Below the pieces are notes generated by a model. It saw only the letters and a list, made by a program, of their open reading frames with translations. It did no database searches and had not been told where the DNA came from. Shown one piece after another: positions 37,001 to 49,974 of a DNA stretch of 64,000 nt (positions are counted from its first letter, which is position 1; every line of letters begins with the position of its first letter). The DNA comes from Paulownia fortunei (taxonomy: Eukaryota; Streptophyta; Magnoliopsida; Lamiales; Paulowniaceae), in the NCBI GenBank assembly GCA_019321725.1, contig CM033120.1, positions 14,104,278 through 14,168,277 of the forward strand. Reading direction: 5' to 3'. The translations under genes were made by a program, and so were the position numbers.

Positions 37001-40000
37001 CGTGTTACTGTTAATTCATTGATTCTTTTGTCCCCCTCCCCTTCATTCTTTGAAATATGGCAGTATTCAGTTACAAAAAATCACAAAAGTTATATGCTTA
37101 TTATCATTTTTAAACTTATATATTCATTTTTGCGTCTTCAAATTTACAGAAATTGTTGATATCTTCCAGAAATCTGGAGTTCTTTACCAATGGCTACAGA
37201 TACCTGATCCAGATTCTTCCTGCAGCAGTTGTTGCACCAATGTACTTCTCTGGAAAAATTGAATTTGGAGTCATAAATCAGTCCGTTTCTGCGTTTAATC
37301 ACATACTCGGAGATTTTTCCCTCATTGTGTACCAATTTCAGGCTATCACTGCCTTTTCTGCTGTCATAGATCGACTAGGTACATTATATTCTCCTCTTTG
37401 AAAAGTATACTCAGACTGTATCCATTGAATATCTTGAAGTAAGAGTAATTGCCAGCACTGATCAATAATCTTATCAAATGTATTTGAAATAGCCTCTTCA
37501 TCAATAATGTGAAAAATTCTCCTTTAAGTGGAGGGAAATTTTTTGAGAAATAATTCGGCGCATGTGGGCCTTATTTTTCACTTGCTAATGTGATTTAATC
37601 ATTCATGAAAAAACCTAGTTCTTGGATATCCTTAAGCCATTAAATTTGGGCAAGTTCTCTATAACTTGTTTGGCAAAAGTCTGTCGAGATGTTTGTGGCA
37701 TTAGGATTCCTTGATAATGTTTATGTTTCAACTAAAGGACAAAAGCTATGTAAAGATGATCCCAAATTTTATATCTTTGCAGTGATAATTATACGACTTT
37801 CAATATATTATTTAAGTTTAAAATTGTAAATTACTAGTCACCTCTTTCATTTCAATGTTCTTGACCACAAGAATTTGAACACCATAAATTTACATACGCA
37901 TATTGCTGAAAATTTGAGCAGCATGCCATGTGTGAAGTGGTTTTGACATATTTCAAATTCCAGGTGAATTTGATGATCTTTTAACTCGTGATGAAACCAG
38001 AAGTGACAGTGAACCCATGCAAGAAATTTGTCGTGAATTTTGCAATATAAACAATTCTAGCGCATCTAACGGATCTGTGCCCCTCAACAGAGATTCAAAA
38101 TTATTAATGATTGAGCATTTGACTCTATTGACTCCAAGTAAAGCAACTCTTATCAGGGACTTGTCATTGGATATCTGTGAGAAGGACCATCTGCTGGTTT
38201 GTATTTTTTTTTTTTTTCATCTTTTTGAGATTTCAGCTTAAGAGGTTAAGCAAATTAAAGAATGGAATGATTTCTGGTACATAGCTGCATTAACAGGTTA
38301 CAGGACCGAGTGGAAGTGGTAAAACTTCACTACTGAGAGCTGTAGCTGGTCTGTGGAGCTTCGGAAGGGGAACTATAAGATTCTATGACAGAAATGCACG
38401 GAATACTTCGCCATGCCTTTCTACAGATGTAGCTTCTCCTGAAGCAACTTTGGTGTATGAGCCCAAGCATGATTGCAACAAACACAATAAGAGAAATTCA
38501 AGAGGTGTATTTTTCCTTCCTCAAAAACCATACATGGTTTTGGGAACACTTCGTCAACAATTGCTTTATCCTACTTGGAGTGATGATCCAGTACCCATGT
38601 CAGACAGTGATATACCAACTGGTATGACATCTTTTGTTATACCACCATGTCCCTGATAATTAGCGTTGTGTAATGTCTGAGGCTGCAATGTACTATAGGT
38701 CAAAGACAATTGCAACTTCTGAAGCACTCTTCCATACTGTGATATGTTTTGGATTGCAAAATTTGAACCCCTTTTTTTTAAAAAAAAAAAAAAATACTGC
38801 CAGTAATCTCAAGGAAGTGACTACCCATAACGAGAACTTCAATTTTGTTTGTCAAAGTTAAAATTTTTTCAGTATGTTTAGTTATAGAAACTCATCCTTT
38901 CTGTTTTGTGATGATATAAGAACTACATAAGCTTTGTACAAATGAAACAGGCCATGCAAAAGATCAAATTTATTTAAATTGGCAAGCACTCTAGTGGAAA
39001 AGAGCTAAAAATACATAAGCTCTGTAACAAGGCTTGCACATTCATGTTGTTGAGAATGGTTGAGACGGTATTAGAAAGAGGGATAGAAAAGCTTCAGTGC
39101 AAGAAGGCATGAAACGAGGAGAATGGGCAGAGAATTGGTGGATATGCTACTCTATAAAAATTATTGTGAAACGTTTAAGTGGCTGAAAAGAAAATTTTAA
39201 CTAAAACATAATGCTCGCATAGGTTGGAATCTGACAATGCCCATCTATTGTGAGAAGAATAGTAGAAATAGGACAGATATGCATGACAATGTCATAGCTG
39301 AGTTGGCCTTGTACACTGATCATGTAAAAAAAAAATATATAGGGGTTTAATTTTAATCTGTAAGAGATTGTAATTAGCTTTACCTTAACCCTGGAGGAGA
39401 CCAGTTTGCCTATACTAAGGATGAACTTTTAAAACTTAATAAACAAAGGAATGTGTGTCTGCCAGAAAAAAATATGATTACTGCTGATACACATGCTTTC
39501 CTCTAGTGCTAACATTGCTGATATTTATTTTACAGGTTCACTGCCTTTCCTGATGCGAACGAAAGAAATGGATGCAAGGCCCATGAAACCAACATCCGAG
39601 GATTTAATTCAAGTTCTGGAAGATGTTCGACTTGGCTATATATTGTCACGGTTTGATCTAGATTGCACATATGAATGGTCTAGCGTTCTCTCCGTTGGTG
39701 AGCAGCAACGTCTAGCATTTGCACGATTGTTGCTCTCAAAACCAAACTTGGTTCTATTGGATGAATCAACGAGTGCTTTGGATGAGGCCAATGAGGTAAT
39801 TAAAATGGACATCTTTTTGTTCTCCCATAATTTCTGCGTGTTTGCAAGTTTAATAAATTATCCTATTAAACCAATATTATTGCTGAATTGTTTTGACGTA
39901 AGGCCCCTTGAAGCGTTTCTGAGGGCTATGGCCATTTCCTCCTTGCACAATTTTTTGAACTAAAATCTACTAAAATTCTTTGCAGTTGAGCTGTCTTCTT

Positions 40001-40685
40001 TGAATTTTATGAGGACCAAACATCATTGTACAGAGTATACTGAGTTCCCATGTTGATGGTTCAACCATGGGCCACATGGTTGTAAAGTAATTGGTGACCT
40101 TTCATAATTGTTTTTTATGATTACTTGAAGTTGTTAAAATAGATTATCGTAATTATTTATTATAAACTATTTAAACCATGCATATTTTATCATGGATCAT
40201 AATGTTATTAAGTTGTTTGTTTCTACTTCAATACCGACCACATTCATCACTTACTGTGGATAAATTATTTGTCTTAGCTTCTTGCTGAATCTTATTTATG
40301 CAATGTTTTGAGTACATCTCATGTTCCCCTTTCTTAATAGCGCAGTTATTTATCTGTTTAGCTACTGCAGTTTATTAGCTGGATTTAGCATTATTTTGAT
40401 AAAATGCTTTTTCTTATTTTACTTGGTCTAGATTTAGGGTTTTCTAGGACATCTGTCACTTTGTAGTTCTTACTTTTTACACGTAACTTGTGTTTGCAGG
40501 CACATTTATATCAGCTAATTGAAGCTGCTGGGATCACTTATGTAAGCATTGGCCACAGAAGAACACTCTACGAACACCATAAGAGTGTGTTACACATATC
40601 CCCATTGGAACCAACAAGTGCGTGTCTCAATTGGCGCTTCGAGCCAATAAAAAATGATTCTGCATACAACTTATCGAAGCAGTAA
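34100..40685 (+). CDS. ABCD2: ABC transporter D family member 2, chloroplastic (half-size transporter)
   Basis: Ten exons: 34100-34366, 34461-34659, 34783-34850, 35636-35962, 36122-36286, 37150-37378, 37964-38196, 38297-38621, 39536-39795 and 40500-40685 (TAA). They join in phase to 752 residues. The N-terminal 85 or so residues are Ser/Thr-rich and basic, as in a transit peptide. A transmembrane domain follows (from VAAPYWFSDDKIEARWRLAA), with WRSWMTSYYMDRYL, the loop NPDQRIVDDLSSF and an EAA-like segment ESIAFYNGEENE. The nucleotide-binding domain has Walker A GPSGSGKT (499-506), signature LSVGEQQ (656-662), Walker B LVLLDE (676-681) and the switch histidine in SIGHRR (His710). Half-size members must dimerise. 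The substrate is unknown; relatives move acyl-CoA or cobalamin. The frame of exon 1 was chosen because only it joins exon 2 in phase. All catalytic motifs are present, so the protein should work. Confidence 0.93.
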
Positions 40686-42072
40686 ATACAAACTTGATTA
40701 GATTGAGGTATTGCAATGTTCACTCTTTTGCTTAAGATGGTTGGTATTAATAGATATGAGGATCGATAAACCCTAGAAGACAATCTGGAACTTTTCCTCT
40801 TTTCAACTGAAGATATTTGTAGAGTTAGGGTTATGCCTTTCTGATGCCTATGTACAATGGTGTAGTGATTTGTAATTCACCCACATTGATATGTGGGAGG
40901 GTTGTGTTATAGCATAATAGGGTAGCTAGGCTGCATTATCCATTGATATCCCCATTTTGTGGCCCTGCAAATACTTTCTTTGAATTGCATTTGCTCTGAG
41001 TGTTACATGGATTTTAGAAAAGCATTTAAAGCTGTTGGGGATACATATGTACATGTGACCTATATATAAACATGTATTCAAGAATTTTATAGTAGTTGTT
41101 AAAGAATAGAAGTTTCTGATTACATGCATTTCACATAATTATATGGGATCTGTCAAAAAATTCAACCTCACTGATTGTGATGCAAGCATTAGATTCATTC
41201 ATTAATTACAGTTACTTCATTAAGCTGCATATTAATGTTGGGAAGTGTTCGTGAAGGCGACGGCACCACCAGTACTTGTACTAGTGTTGCTTTAAGATAT
41301 ACTTTCATCTGGATTTTTGATATATGTAAGACAGTAATTATATATGGTTAATTGATGTCCGTGTTTGACCAGCTATATATAATGTGTGATTGTGTGAGAG
41401 TAATGGTGAAGAGTAGAGGTAGCGTAGGAATCCGTTTGGCTCTGAAAAAAAAGGCGTGAAGCTGCTTAATAATAGTTTAAGGGAATCGAGGCTGGCATGC
41501 ATGGGATTGCGTCCTTTTGCTTTGGATCGGAACGTGTACATATTGCGCACTTTCAGGATTTTGCTTTCTTTTCCATGCACCTCTCTCTCTCTCTCTGTCA
41601 CACACACACACATTTGTTTTCTGCCTATGCAAATTGTTGTAATAAAATATTTTCACCTTCTTCTCCACCCCCAAATGCACATACCCTAGCTAGATGGAAC
41701 ATGGGGTAGTTGTTATTCACTGGAAGAGGGCTGGATTCGTGTTATGGTGGCTAAACCTTTGACTATCCATTCTTGCAGAACTCAAGATCAAATGAATCTG
41801 AAAAATATTTATTTATGTACATTTTTTTTTATCCTCTGATTTAGATCATAGATTGTAGAGGAGTTTGAATTGGTTTATAAGTGGATAGAGTGAGCCGGGT
41901 ATGACATAATCCACTTCTAAATCGAGTTATATGATATGCAATGTAAAAGCACAAATGCTGTTATGCATTGATAACCTATCTTGAGTTCCATATATATATA
42001 TTGAGTCGTGATATACACATCCAACTGACTTATAGTTCGATAAATAAACTAATTAAGCTTCACGGCATTTAC

Positions 42073-42264
42073 CAATTTTAGTGAATTTCAGACCACCTCA
42101 CTACATCTCTGGTAAACAAGAAACTGAATTTTCAAGTGGGCAGAGAAGGATGATAGTCAATTTTAGTGAATTTCAGACGACCTGTAAACAGCAAACTGAG
42201 TTTTCATGTGGGCACAGAAGGACCTCACTACATCTCTGTTAAACAGGAAACTGAATTTTCTAGT
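42073..42264. repeat. Imperfect tandem repeat in the SMB upstream region
   Basis: Two and a half copies of an 80-85 bp unit are present: 42073-42150, 42158-42222 and a partial third to 42264. Shared words are CAATTTTAGTGAATTTCAGA, CTCACTACATCTCTG and AAACTGAATTTTC. Copies differ by small deletions. Confidence 0.8.
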
Positions 42265-44076
42265 AAGTTTAAAGTTCTTTTCTTACAAGTTGGCCAATAT
42301 AGAGGAGATTCATGGACAGACTATCACATACACATTTTGTTTTATGTCCTTGTGTGTATTTAATGGGTAAGGGGGGATTGACAGGAAAAAGAGGAAAAAG
42401 AGGAAAAAGTAGCCTATCTCTTCACTACCAGCCATGAAATTAATAATTTCTATATTCTTGACTCCTGGGAGAAAACCAAACAAAGGCCACTTTTTTCAAC
42501 AATCAGGCGTACATGCATGTGTGCAGCATACACACACAACGTAGGGCGAATAACAGAATGAAAGAAATTCCTTCATTTTTGTTTTGACTCTGACCAGCAC
42601 ACACACAATAAATGTGGAGATGTATAAATAAAAGAAAATGAGATAAGATCATGTTAGTTTTGACTGAGAAAAAGAGATGGGTTAGTAATTGACAGTGGTG
42701 CTGATATTCATCACTTATATGCGGCGAATTTTGGGATGGGGTCTCCCTGTTCAACGACATTTTCCGATTTCTGATTCTACCCTTCTTACATTCTGCATGA
42801 GAGGAGACGAAACTCTGCCTCCTCATTGCCTATCCTGCTAGCATGCACAGACACAGCCAAAAATTTTAGTTTCGGAGGCAAGATTATAAAAGATAATGAA
42901 CAAATAGAGATTTTTAACAATTCGAAGGATCATTTTTATTTTTATTTTTTTAATGGGGGTAAAATTTTAAAATATAATAGATTTATACATAAATTTATGT
43001 TTATATAGACATGAGTGGGAGCTGTCAGCCCTGCTGGCTCCGTCCCTGCTTAATTGCACAAATTAATAATAACCCTCATTAATTTCTTCAATAAAGTTGT
43101 ATTTTTTTGTATATGCTTTTTATATATTAAATTTATTGCTTCTATTTTATTTTTGGCAGATCCAAAATAAGGTTGTTGTTTCTAGCTAATAGCTACTTTT
43201 CTCTGAAAACCATTTACTAATTTGTCAATTAAAACAATGATTTGATATCGTTGCTTCTCATTTAAAACTAATGTACTCAGCCAAGTTGGAGGTGAAGAAG
43301 AGCCATTATTAGACTCCTTTCCAAGCAATATATGAGTAATTAATTTCCTTGTTTTTGTTCCCATCTGCAGCTATAGAATTCATTTTAGTTGCAGTAGTTC
43401 AAACTTAACCTTCATATTTTTTCCTTTCTTAATTCTGCTTCTGATCAGCGCCCCCCTTTTTAACAACACTCGATTTGTGTGCTCTTCAACCGCAGAAATT
43501 GGCTAAACCATCTGCTCTCACTTTGTCCCTTTTTGCTTGTCTTTTCCTTTTGGCACTCAAGGAAGTTACCAAACCCTAACAAAGGTTGCCTCCTCCTCCT
43601 CCTCTTCTTCTTTTTCTGTCGCAGTAAATTAAGGTTTTCTGTCTCCGTTGTTGTGTTCTGTCTCTCTTTTTTCTTCCCCGCCCGCCAACAACTGTTTTGT
43701 CCTCACTTCTTGCAGGGGAAGACGATCAAATTTTCTATTTGCTGGTTGCATTTTAGAAGGTTATTCTGAATGATACTTTAGTTTCCAGGCTTGAAATAGC
43801 TATATATTGTGAAGTACCTTAATAAGTTTAGCTTTAATTTCTAGGGTTTGAGGTGAACCACTTGTAACAGATCATGAGTGCAATCATTTTTTTAAGTTAT
43901 TATGCATCATGGTTATTTCATTATTTAGCTAGGGTTCTTGCATGGCTTCACTTGCATGATTTTGTCTTTGCCATGATCTTGTAATAGGGTTTCCACCCTT
44001 GTTTTGGGAAGGGGATGAGGGCCCTTGCCTATTAATTCTGTAATCATGGTGAAAAAGCTAGATATAGAAATAGGGA

Positions 44077-44112
44077 TATATATGTATGTATATATATATA
44101 TATATATATATG
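44077..44112. repeat. TA microsatellite before the SMB gene
   Basis: ATATATATGTATGTA is followed by about 14 TA units. It is about 260 bp upstream of the SMB start codon. Confidence 0.9.
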
Positions 44113-44368
44113 GTTGAGGCTGGAGTTCAAACTGCAAGACTCTAGATTAATCCTGGAAGTTCATAATGACAAGAAAAATGGCTTGTATTACAGGAAATTT
44201 GCCCAAAACCTTCAGGGCCATGCTTCACTTTACTCACCTTTCAATGAAACTTCCTCTGGATTTTCAAGAAAATCAAGACCTATTAATTTCATTCCCTCCT
44301 TTTCTCATTATAAGTTGCATTTTGGTCCTTTTGCATGCAGGACATAAATATATATAAGTGATCAGAAT

Positions 44369-44602
44369 ATGATGGCTGGAAATGGGCAGCTATCAGTTCC
44401 ACCAGGGTTCCGATTCCACCCGACAGAAGAGGAACTACTGTATTATTACCTGAGAAAGAAGGTTTCCTACGAACCCATCGACTTGGATGTTATTAGGGAA
44501 GTCGATCTCAACAAACTTGAGCCTTGGGATCTCAAAGGTTAGCCACCCTCTTTTGAATTTTTTTTTTTTTTGGGTATATATCTTCTAGTTTTGATTGTGC
44601 GG

Positions 44603-44635
<33 letters not shown>

Positions 44636-47047
44636 TCAATCCGAATTCAGAAATTTTAATCTGGGAATGATATTGAATTTTTTCTGAAAAAACAAATATA
44701 TACTACTAAATAAAATCAATTTTTTTACATGTATGGGGCAAAATATTATATTATAATAAATTTATACATAAAATTTATATTTATGTGGATTTGAGGGAGG
44801 ATTTCTCCTATCTATATATTACAAACTAGCTAGCAAAATCTTTCGAATGGAAGATGCGGTGATAGCATTGAGTAGAAATAGTTCTGAAGACAAAATATTT
44901 CAAAATAATTAATTGAAAATCAAGTTAGGACAAGATTAATTAATAAGAATAATTAAGTGATCAAAGCAATAATATTTTAATACCCTTTAAATAGATTTAT
45001 TCTTTGAATACCCCCTCATATTGTGTCTGCTTCCAGCATGGAGAATTCTATACAGCTTAAACAATATTACACTATTACTAATATTTTAATTCTGTGGGAT
45101 AAAATATAAATTAAAAGGAAATTAATCTGATTTAATTATGACTTTTAGGCCAAAGCCAAGCGGAAATTAACGTATACGGCCGGCATTTGCATGGGAACAA
45201 ACTAAAATTTTTCACTTGATCCGCCATAAACTCAAGCTCCTATTTTAGTTTCCCCAGAAGGGTTCAGTACTAATCATGTAATTATTAAGATTTTGAGTTT
45301 ACCAATAAAAGATTTATTTAATAAACTATACAAATTTATACACTATATAAACAATATTATTGATTCCTTAATTTAAAGTTTGGGGAGTCATGATTTCAGC
45401 TTAATTAATTGTTCTATTCAACATTGTGCATGCATTAGAGTTTCGAGATTTACGAGGGAAAAAATAAAAGAAGAAATTAGATATATAATGTCCATTAATA
45501 AATTACATTCTTAAAAAATCATATTTTGCAAAATTTGACTAAGTAAATTTTTCTTTTTGAATGTTATTTTACCCAAATTGCTCAACATTATTATGGAGGA
45601 AATGAAGATTTTGCAGTAAACATGTCTGAAATGTATGTTCATATATATGAATGAATGTCAGAGAAATGTAGAATTGGATCGGGCCCCCAAAATGAATGGT
45701 ATTTTTTCAGCCACAAGGACAAGAAGTATCCGACGGGAACCCGAACGAATCGGGCGACGGCGGCCGGTTTCTGGAAGGCGACGGGGAGGGACAAGGCCAT
45801 CCACCTGAGCAACTCCAGGAGAATCGGGATGAGGAAAACCCTAGTTTTCTACACTGGACGTGCCCCTCATGGCCACAAGACTGATTGGATCATGCACGAG
45901 TATCGCCTGGACGATGACATTAATGCTGAAATCCAAGTACGTACGTACAAATAAGTATATACCCATTTCCTCATCATTTCTTACATAAACCATAGTAATT
46001 CATCTGTAAGAGGATTTTCATAAGAGTCCACGTTCTTACATTCTAAATTTTAGTCCAGACAAGTGATTGTTGCTCTTCTTGAAGTGTCGAACGGATTGCT
46101 TGATAAGTATAAATCTTTGTAATTGACTTAGACTTCGATCAAAATGAGCTCAAACTGGATCATCTATGTCAAATGTTGTTTTATCTGTTATTCCAATATT
46201 ATCAATACACGCCAAGTGTGCATTGATGAAATTATTTAATACACTGGATGAAAATACTATTTGGAATAGATGATTCTATTTCGATTTTCAGATTCTTTGT
46301 TTCAATTTGTATTTTATTTCGTATTCCACGTTACAAATTCATGTCAAGTGTATAAAATATTTTCTTAAATATATATTTGGTGTAAATTATATACACATAT
46401 GTGAACTAGAAACGAGAAGAATGTCAAATTGGAACAGAACATCAAAATGATATTTGTAATGGGACTATATATTCCTCCTGTCATGCATTAACTCGAAACT
46501 TTACATATATATATAACTTTTCAAGCAGGAAGATGGGTGGGTGGTCTGCAGAGTCTTCAAGAAGAAGAACCACACCAGAGGTTTCCATCCCGAATTCGAC
46601 CAAGAAGAGCCGATTGTAACTTTCAATGCAGGTGCTGGTAGTACATTGGAGCAGAAACAGAATTCTGATCCACCACAGTATATCAACTATACATTTGATC
46701 ACAACAGTTCCATGCATCTTCCACAATTACTTAGTCCCGAGACAGTCCCACCTTCATTCTTGTCCCCACTTCCATTGGGCACCATGGATATGCAGAGTTC
46801 GCAGAACTTGTTGAGGTTAACATCAGGTGGTGCCGGGCCTTCTGGCTGCGGCGGTGGGCTTATGCAACCGGAGAAAATTTCTGGCGACTGGTCATTTCTG
46901 GACAAGTTACTGGCTACTCATCAGAACATGGATCAGATCAGCAAATGTCACCAGTTTTCACAGGTTGCTGATTTGGTTCCACCGGCGCAGAGATTTCCAT
47001 TCCCTTACCATGGTTTTGAACCAGATTTTTCAAGATATTCCAAGTAG
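44369..47047 (+). CDS. SMB: NAC transcription factor SOMBRERO (root-cap regulator)
   Basis: Three exons: 44369-44537, 45662-45936 and 46529-47047 (TAG), giving 320 residues. The NAC domain runs from about residue 9 to 162: [80 protein letters not shown] and [15 protein letters not shown]. Exon borders fall where NAC genes usually have them. The tail identifies the clade: [31 protein letters not shown] and QRFPFPYHG match SMB rather than BEARSKIN1/2. In Arabidopsis SMB directs root-cap maturation and programmed death of lateral root-cap cells. Two adjacent ATG codons start the frame (44369 and 44372); I used the first. The tail lacks the long His/Gln runs of the Arabidopsis protein. Intron 1 has a CA/TA microsatellite. 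Confidence 0.92.
44602..44635. repeat. CA/TA compound microsatellite in SMB intron 1
   Basis: About eleven CA units run into about six TA units. It lies 65 bp downstream of the exon 1 donor. Confidence 0.95.
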
Positions 47048-47942
47048 TTTTTTTCTTGTTAATTTAAGAAATTTGTGGTGTGCCCTGATGGCTAGCCGGG
47101 GGTCCACCTTTGAACCTATTCGTTTATGTTGTGAGGCTGCATACTAGAAATTTCAACTACTTGGCTTATAAGATTGTTCTGTGCTGCTTATCATATGCAT
47201 CGTCTATTTCAATTGTATATAGCGAATTCCTACTATCAATTTTAGCTAGAATGTTATGGAACCTTTGTTCTGATTCTTCTATTTTCTTCTTTTTTTTCCT
47301 TTTCTAAATAGTTCTTCTCCTCGGCTAATCATTATATGTATTTGATTACTTGTTCTTTGTAAACGTTGAAAAAATTAAATAAACCTAAGTTTCACTTTCA
47401 CCACAAGAAAGAATAGTTGAATTATTGATTGACCACCTCAGGGCCCCCAAAAGCACTTGAAAACTGCAACCTACTGGAGGAGTCTACCCACTATCCCAAT
47501 TTAATCCAATCCAAACAGTACACCATCAGTGGAAACTGAATTTTCAGGATACTGCACAAATTAACCAGTTAAATCTATACAAGTTTGAGGCCGCTGAAAC
47601 TAATAGCAAAGACCAATTTGTATGTATCATCAATCACACAGGGCAGATGACACGGGCCAGTGAATGCAATGAGAAGTAAAAAGCATAACCACATTCACAC
47701 TTAATGTTGAGGTCGCAAGGGTCACGATAAATGTGTCGCGATAAATCCTAGACTCAGAATTTACATAGAATTTCATGCTTGTTCGAGTTGAATGGAGAAT
47801 CTGACAATTAAACTAGAATCCGAACATTTAGAAGAGTTATGTTTGGATAGAGATTAATGAAACTTATATTTAGAGCCATCCGATGAAATCACAACCAACT
47901 TAAATGTCATGTAACAATGGAAAAATGATACATATTGTTGTA
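47048..47942. other. Spacer between the convergent SMB and DUF212 genes
   Basis: This holds the 3'UTRs of both genes. An AATAAA-like word (AAATAAAC) lies near 47378 on the plus strand. I see no gene or repeat here. Confidence 0.5.
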
Positions 47943-49974
47943 TTATACATATGGACATATTGCTAAACTAACTAAGAAACCCAACAAGGCACCTGCAGCG
48001 ACTTCAGCTTCTGTGTGACCAATTGATTCTTTCAACTGAGAGCATCTATATGCCACACTTTCTGATCCTCCATTGACATCAGATACTACACTAGAGGATC
48101 TTAAAAAGGAGCTACTACTCTGCATCCTGTCATCAGATTTGAGTAACAGAGAAGAATTTGTTGGCTTTGTCTGGAAAGAATTCTGCTCCTCCGAGAAAAG
48201 AGGGTCAATGTTCTCTAAATTCGAAGATGATTCTCTGGAAAAAGATTTAGTAAAATCATTGGCATCATTTCTAGGGGAAGTTGAATATGATGTGGTTCTT
48301 AGCAGAACTTTATTTAATTCTTTTGCATGAATGCCAACTTCCCTTCTAACTCCCTGCAAAAGCATTACAGAAGTTGAATGACCTCACCAAACAACTGAAA
48401 AGGATGCATATGATAATAATGTACTAGAGATGCCAATGATCTTGCGTAGTGGACCATAGTGGGCGTGCGTATCAAACGAGCTTTAGATAGAAAGATAGAT
48501 TGTTAAAAATGGCATCTCTATTAACCTACTAAGAGACATAAAAAGAAATATTTACTGCACTGCCAAAAAATGGTTAAAGTTAACTCTTTCTGCATAAAGT
48601 ATTTAACAGCATTATAGCTTTCAAAACCAGTTAATATTTCCACTGGAATTATGTATTTTTCCCCATAAACAATCACAATCCAGCAGAAGACTATATAATG
48701 GGAAAATATGAATATCTGACCACAGGTTTTCCTTGAAGGCTTCAAAAGCCTCAAGTCAATGTGCTTATCTCATATGCTTAATTTGCTAATAGAATATTCA
48801 ATTGTTGAAATGGATGGCTATCGGACATAGACTGGAACCTCATGCTCATCCAAGCGTAAGGTGGCGAAAAAAGAAGATGTACTAACAACAGAAGCCAAGG
48901 GCCACAATAACAGGTGAGCACACAAACAAAGAGTTCTCAGCAGTTAAGAATTGATCCATGCTTTGTTGAACTTAGGTTCTTTTCATTGCTAGTCCGTACC
49001 AAAATTGGTCCATTACCGACTAGAGCAAAAACATGTTCCCCGTCTTTCATTTCAAAATCCCAAAATTTAATTTGGAAGTTAGTTTATTATTTCTTATTCA
49101 ATCAACATCTCATTCAACTCCAGCTTTGGCATCACTTCAATTGAGTAAACAAAGAAAGAGACAAGCTTTGAACACAAACCTGTGCATCATACATGATAAG
49201 GCTAGCATAAACCACAGCTAGACCAAAAACTGCATCAGAAAATCCCCTGCAATAGAAACAGGTCAAAGATAATTACTTCACCTACAGTTGCTTTAGTAAG
49301 TATAATCAAAATCCAACGCCCCAAGAAAAGACCACTCATTCCAACAAAACCGAAAATAATACAAATTCATAACTAAATAACCCAAAGGCAGAATCTTGTA
49401 AACACCTCTCAAGGACAAGAGAAGTTGCAGTTGCCACAGCAGCCTGGAATTTGGGAACGAATAACATCCAATGAGATTAAAACTAATTATCGACTAAAAC
49501 TATCCGTTCATATACTCCTTGAATTTAAAAAAAAAAAAAAACACATTACAGAAGAATGTGTAGAAGGGAACCCTCCGGCCTGAATGGTGGCCTTCAAATC
49601 AAATTTCTTGCCATAGAAAATAGTTGAAGTAAACGGTTTAGACAATTGCCCAATTGCTGCAGATACAGCTGCTGCTACCAGAACCTATATATCCACAAGA
49701 TATAAAAAGAAAAAAAAAAGGAAAATCATTCAATTTGGAAAATGAACACCAAATTCAAAAACTAATAGCCCATTTGAAAGAAAAACCGAACCTTGTTGTG
49801 GAAAACACCGGCGATATCATCGATTGAAATACTGTGGCAAGCGAGTTCAGAGACACAACGGAAAGGAGCTATGGAATTTCTTTTTGAGAAAAGGAAATAG
49901 GCATTTGTGGGAGCAATTTTTTTCCGACTTTTCAAAAATGGGCTCCTGCGAAAGTTGCAAATTTGCAGTAACAT
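47943..49974 (-). CDS. DUF212 membrane protein (acid phosphatase/vanadium haloperoxidase-related)
   Basis: Five exons on the minus strand: 49974-49792, 49684-49550, 49443-49406, 49246-49180 and 48353-47943 (TAA). They give 277 residues in phase. The first 60 residues are basic and hydroxyl-rich with no acidic residue near the start, which suggests an organelle transit peptide. The DUF212 core follows: VLVAAAVSAAIGQLSKPFTS, KATIQAGGFPSTHSSAAVAT, GFSDAVFGLAVVYASLIMYD, AQGVRREVGIHAKELNK, and at the C-terminus GHTEAEVAAGALLGFLVSLA. GGFPSTHSS and GHT are the conserved, phosphatase-like motifs and the hydrophobic stretches are membrane helices. The region between is a Ser/Asn-rich hydrophilic loop of about 80 residues. 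Biochemical function is unknown. The upstream in-frame GTG codon at 49986 is not used as a start here. It ends tail to tail with SMB. Confidence 0.88.

Larger units (their letters stand above)
40686..44368. other. Long upstream region of the SMB gene
   Basis: This is 3.7 kb with no confident coding exon. It begins with the ABCD2 3'UTR. It includes a CT/CA run at about 41581-41610, a tandem repeat at 42073-42264, an AGAGGAAAA triplet repeat near 42384-42410, a CCT/CTT-rich stretch at about 43587-43620 and a TA run at 44077-44112. A 5'UTR acceptor (TTTTGCATGCAG, ending at 44340) lies 29 bp before the SMB start, so the gene may have a leader intron. Confidence 0.5.

Noticed and set aside
42503..42826. 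Minus-strand frame of 107 codons upstream of SMB
   Set aside because: No signal peptide or conserved C-terminal peptide motif; looks like chance in the spacer.
48073..48330. Plus-strand frame opposite the DUF212 last exon
   Set aside because: Antisense shadow of a real exon.
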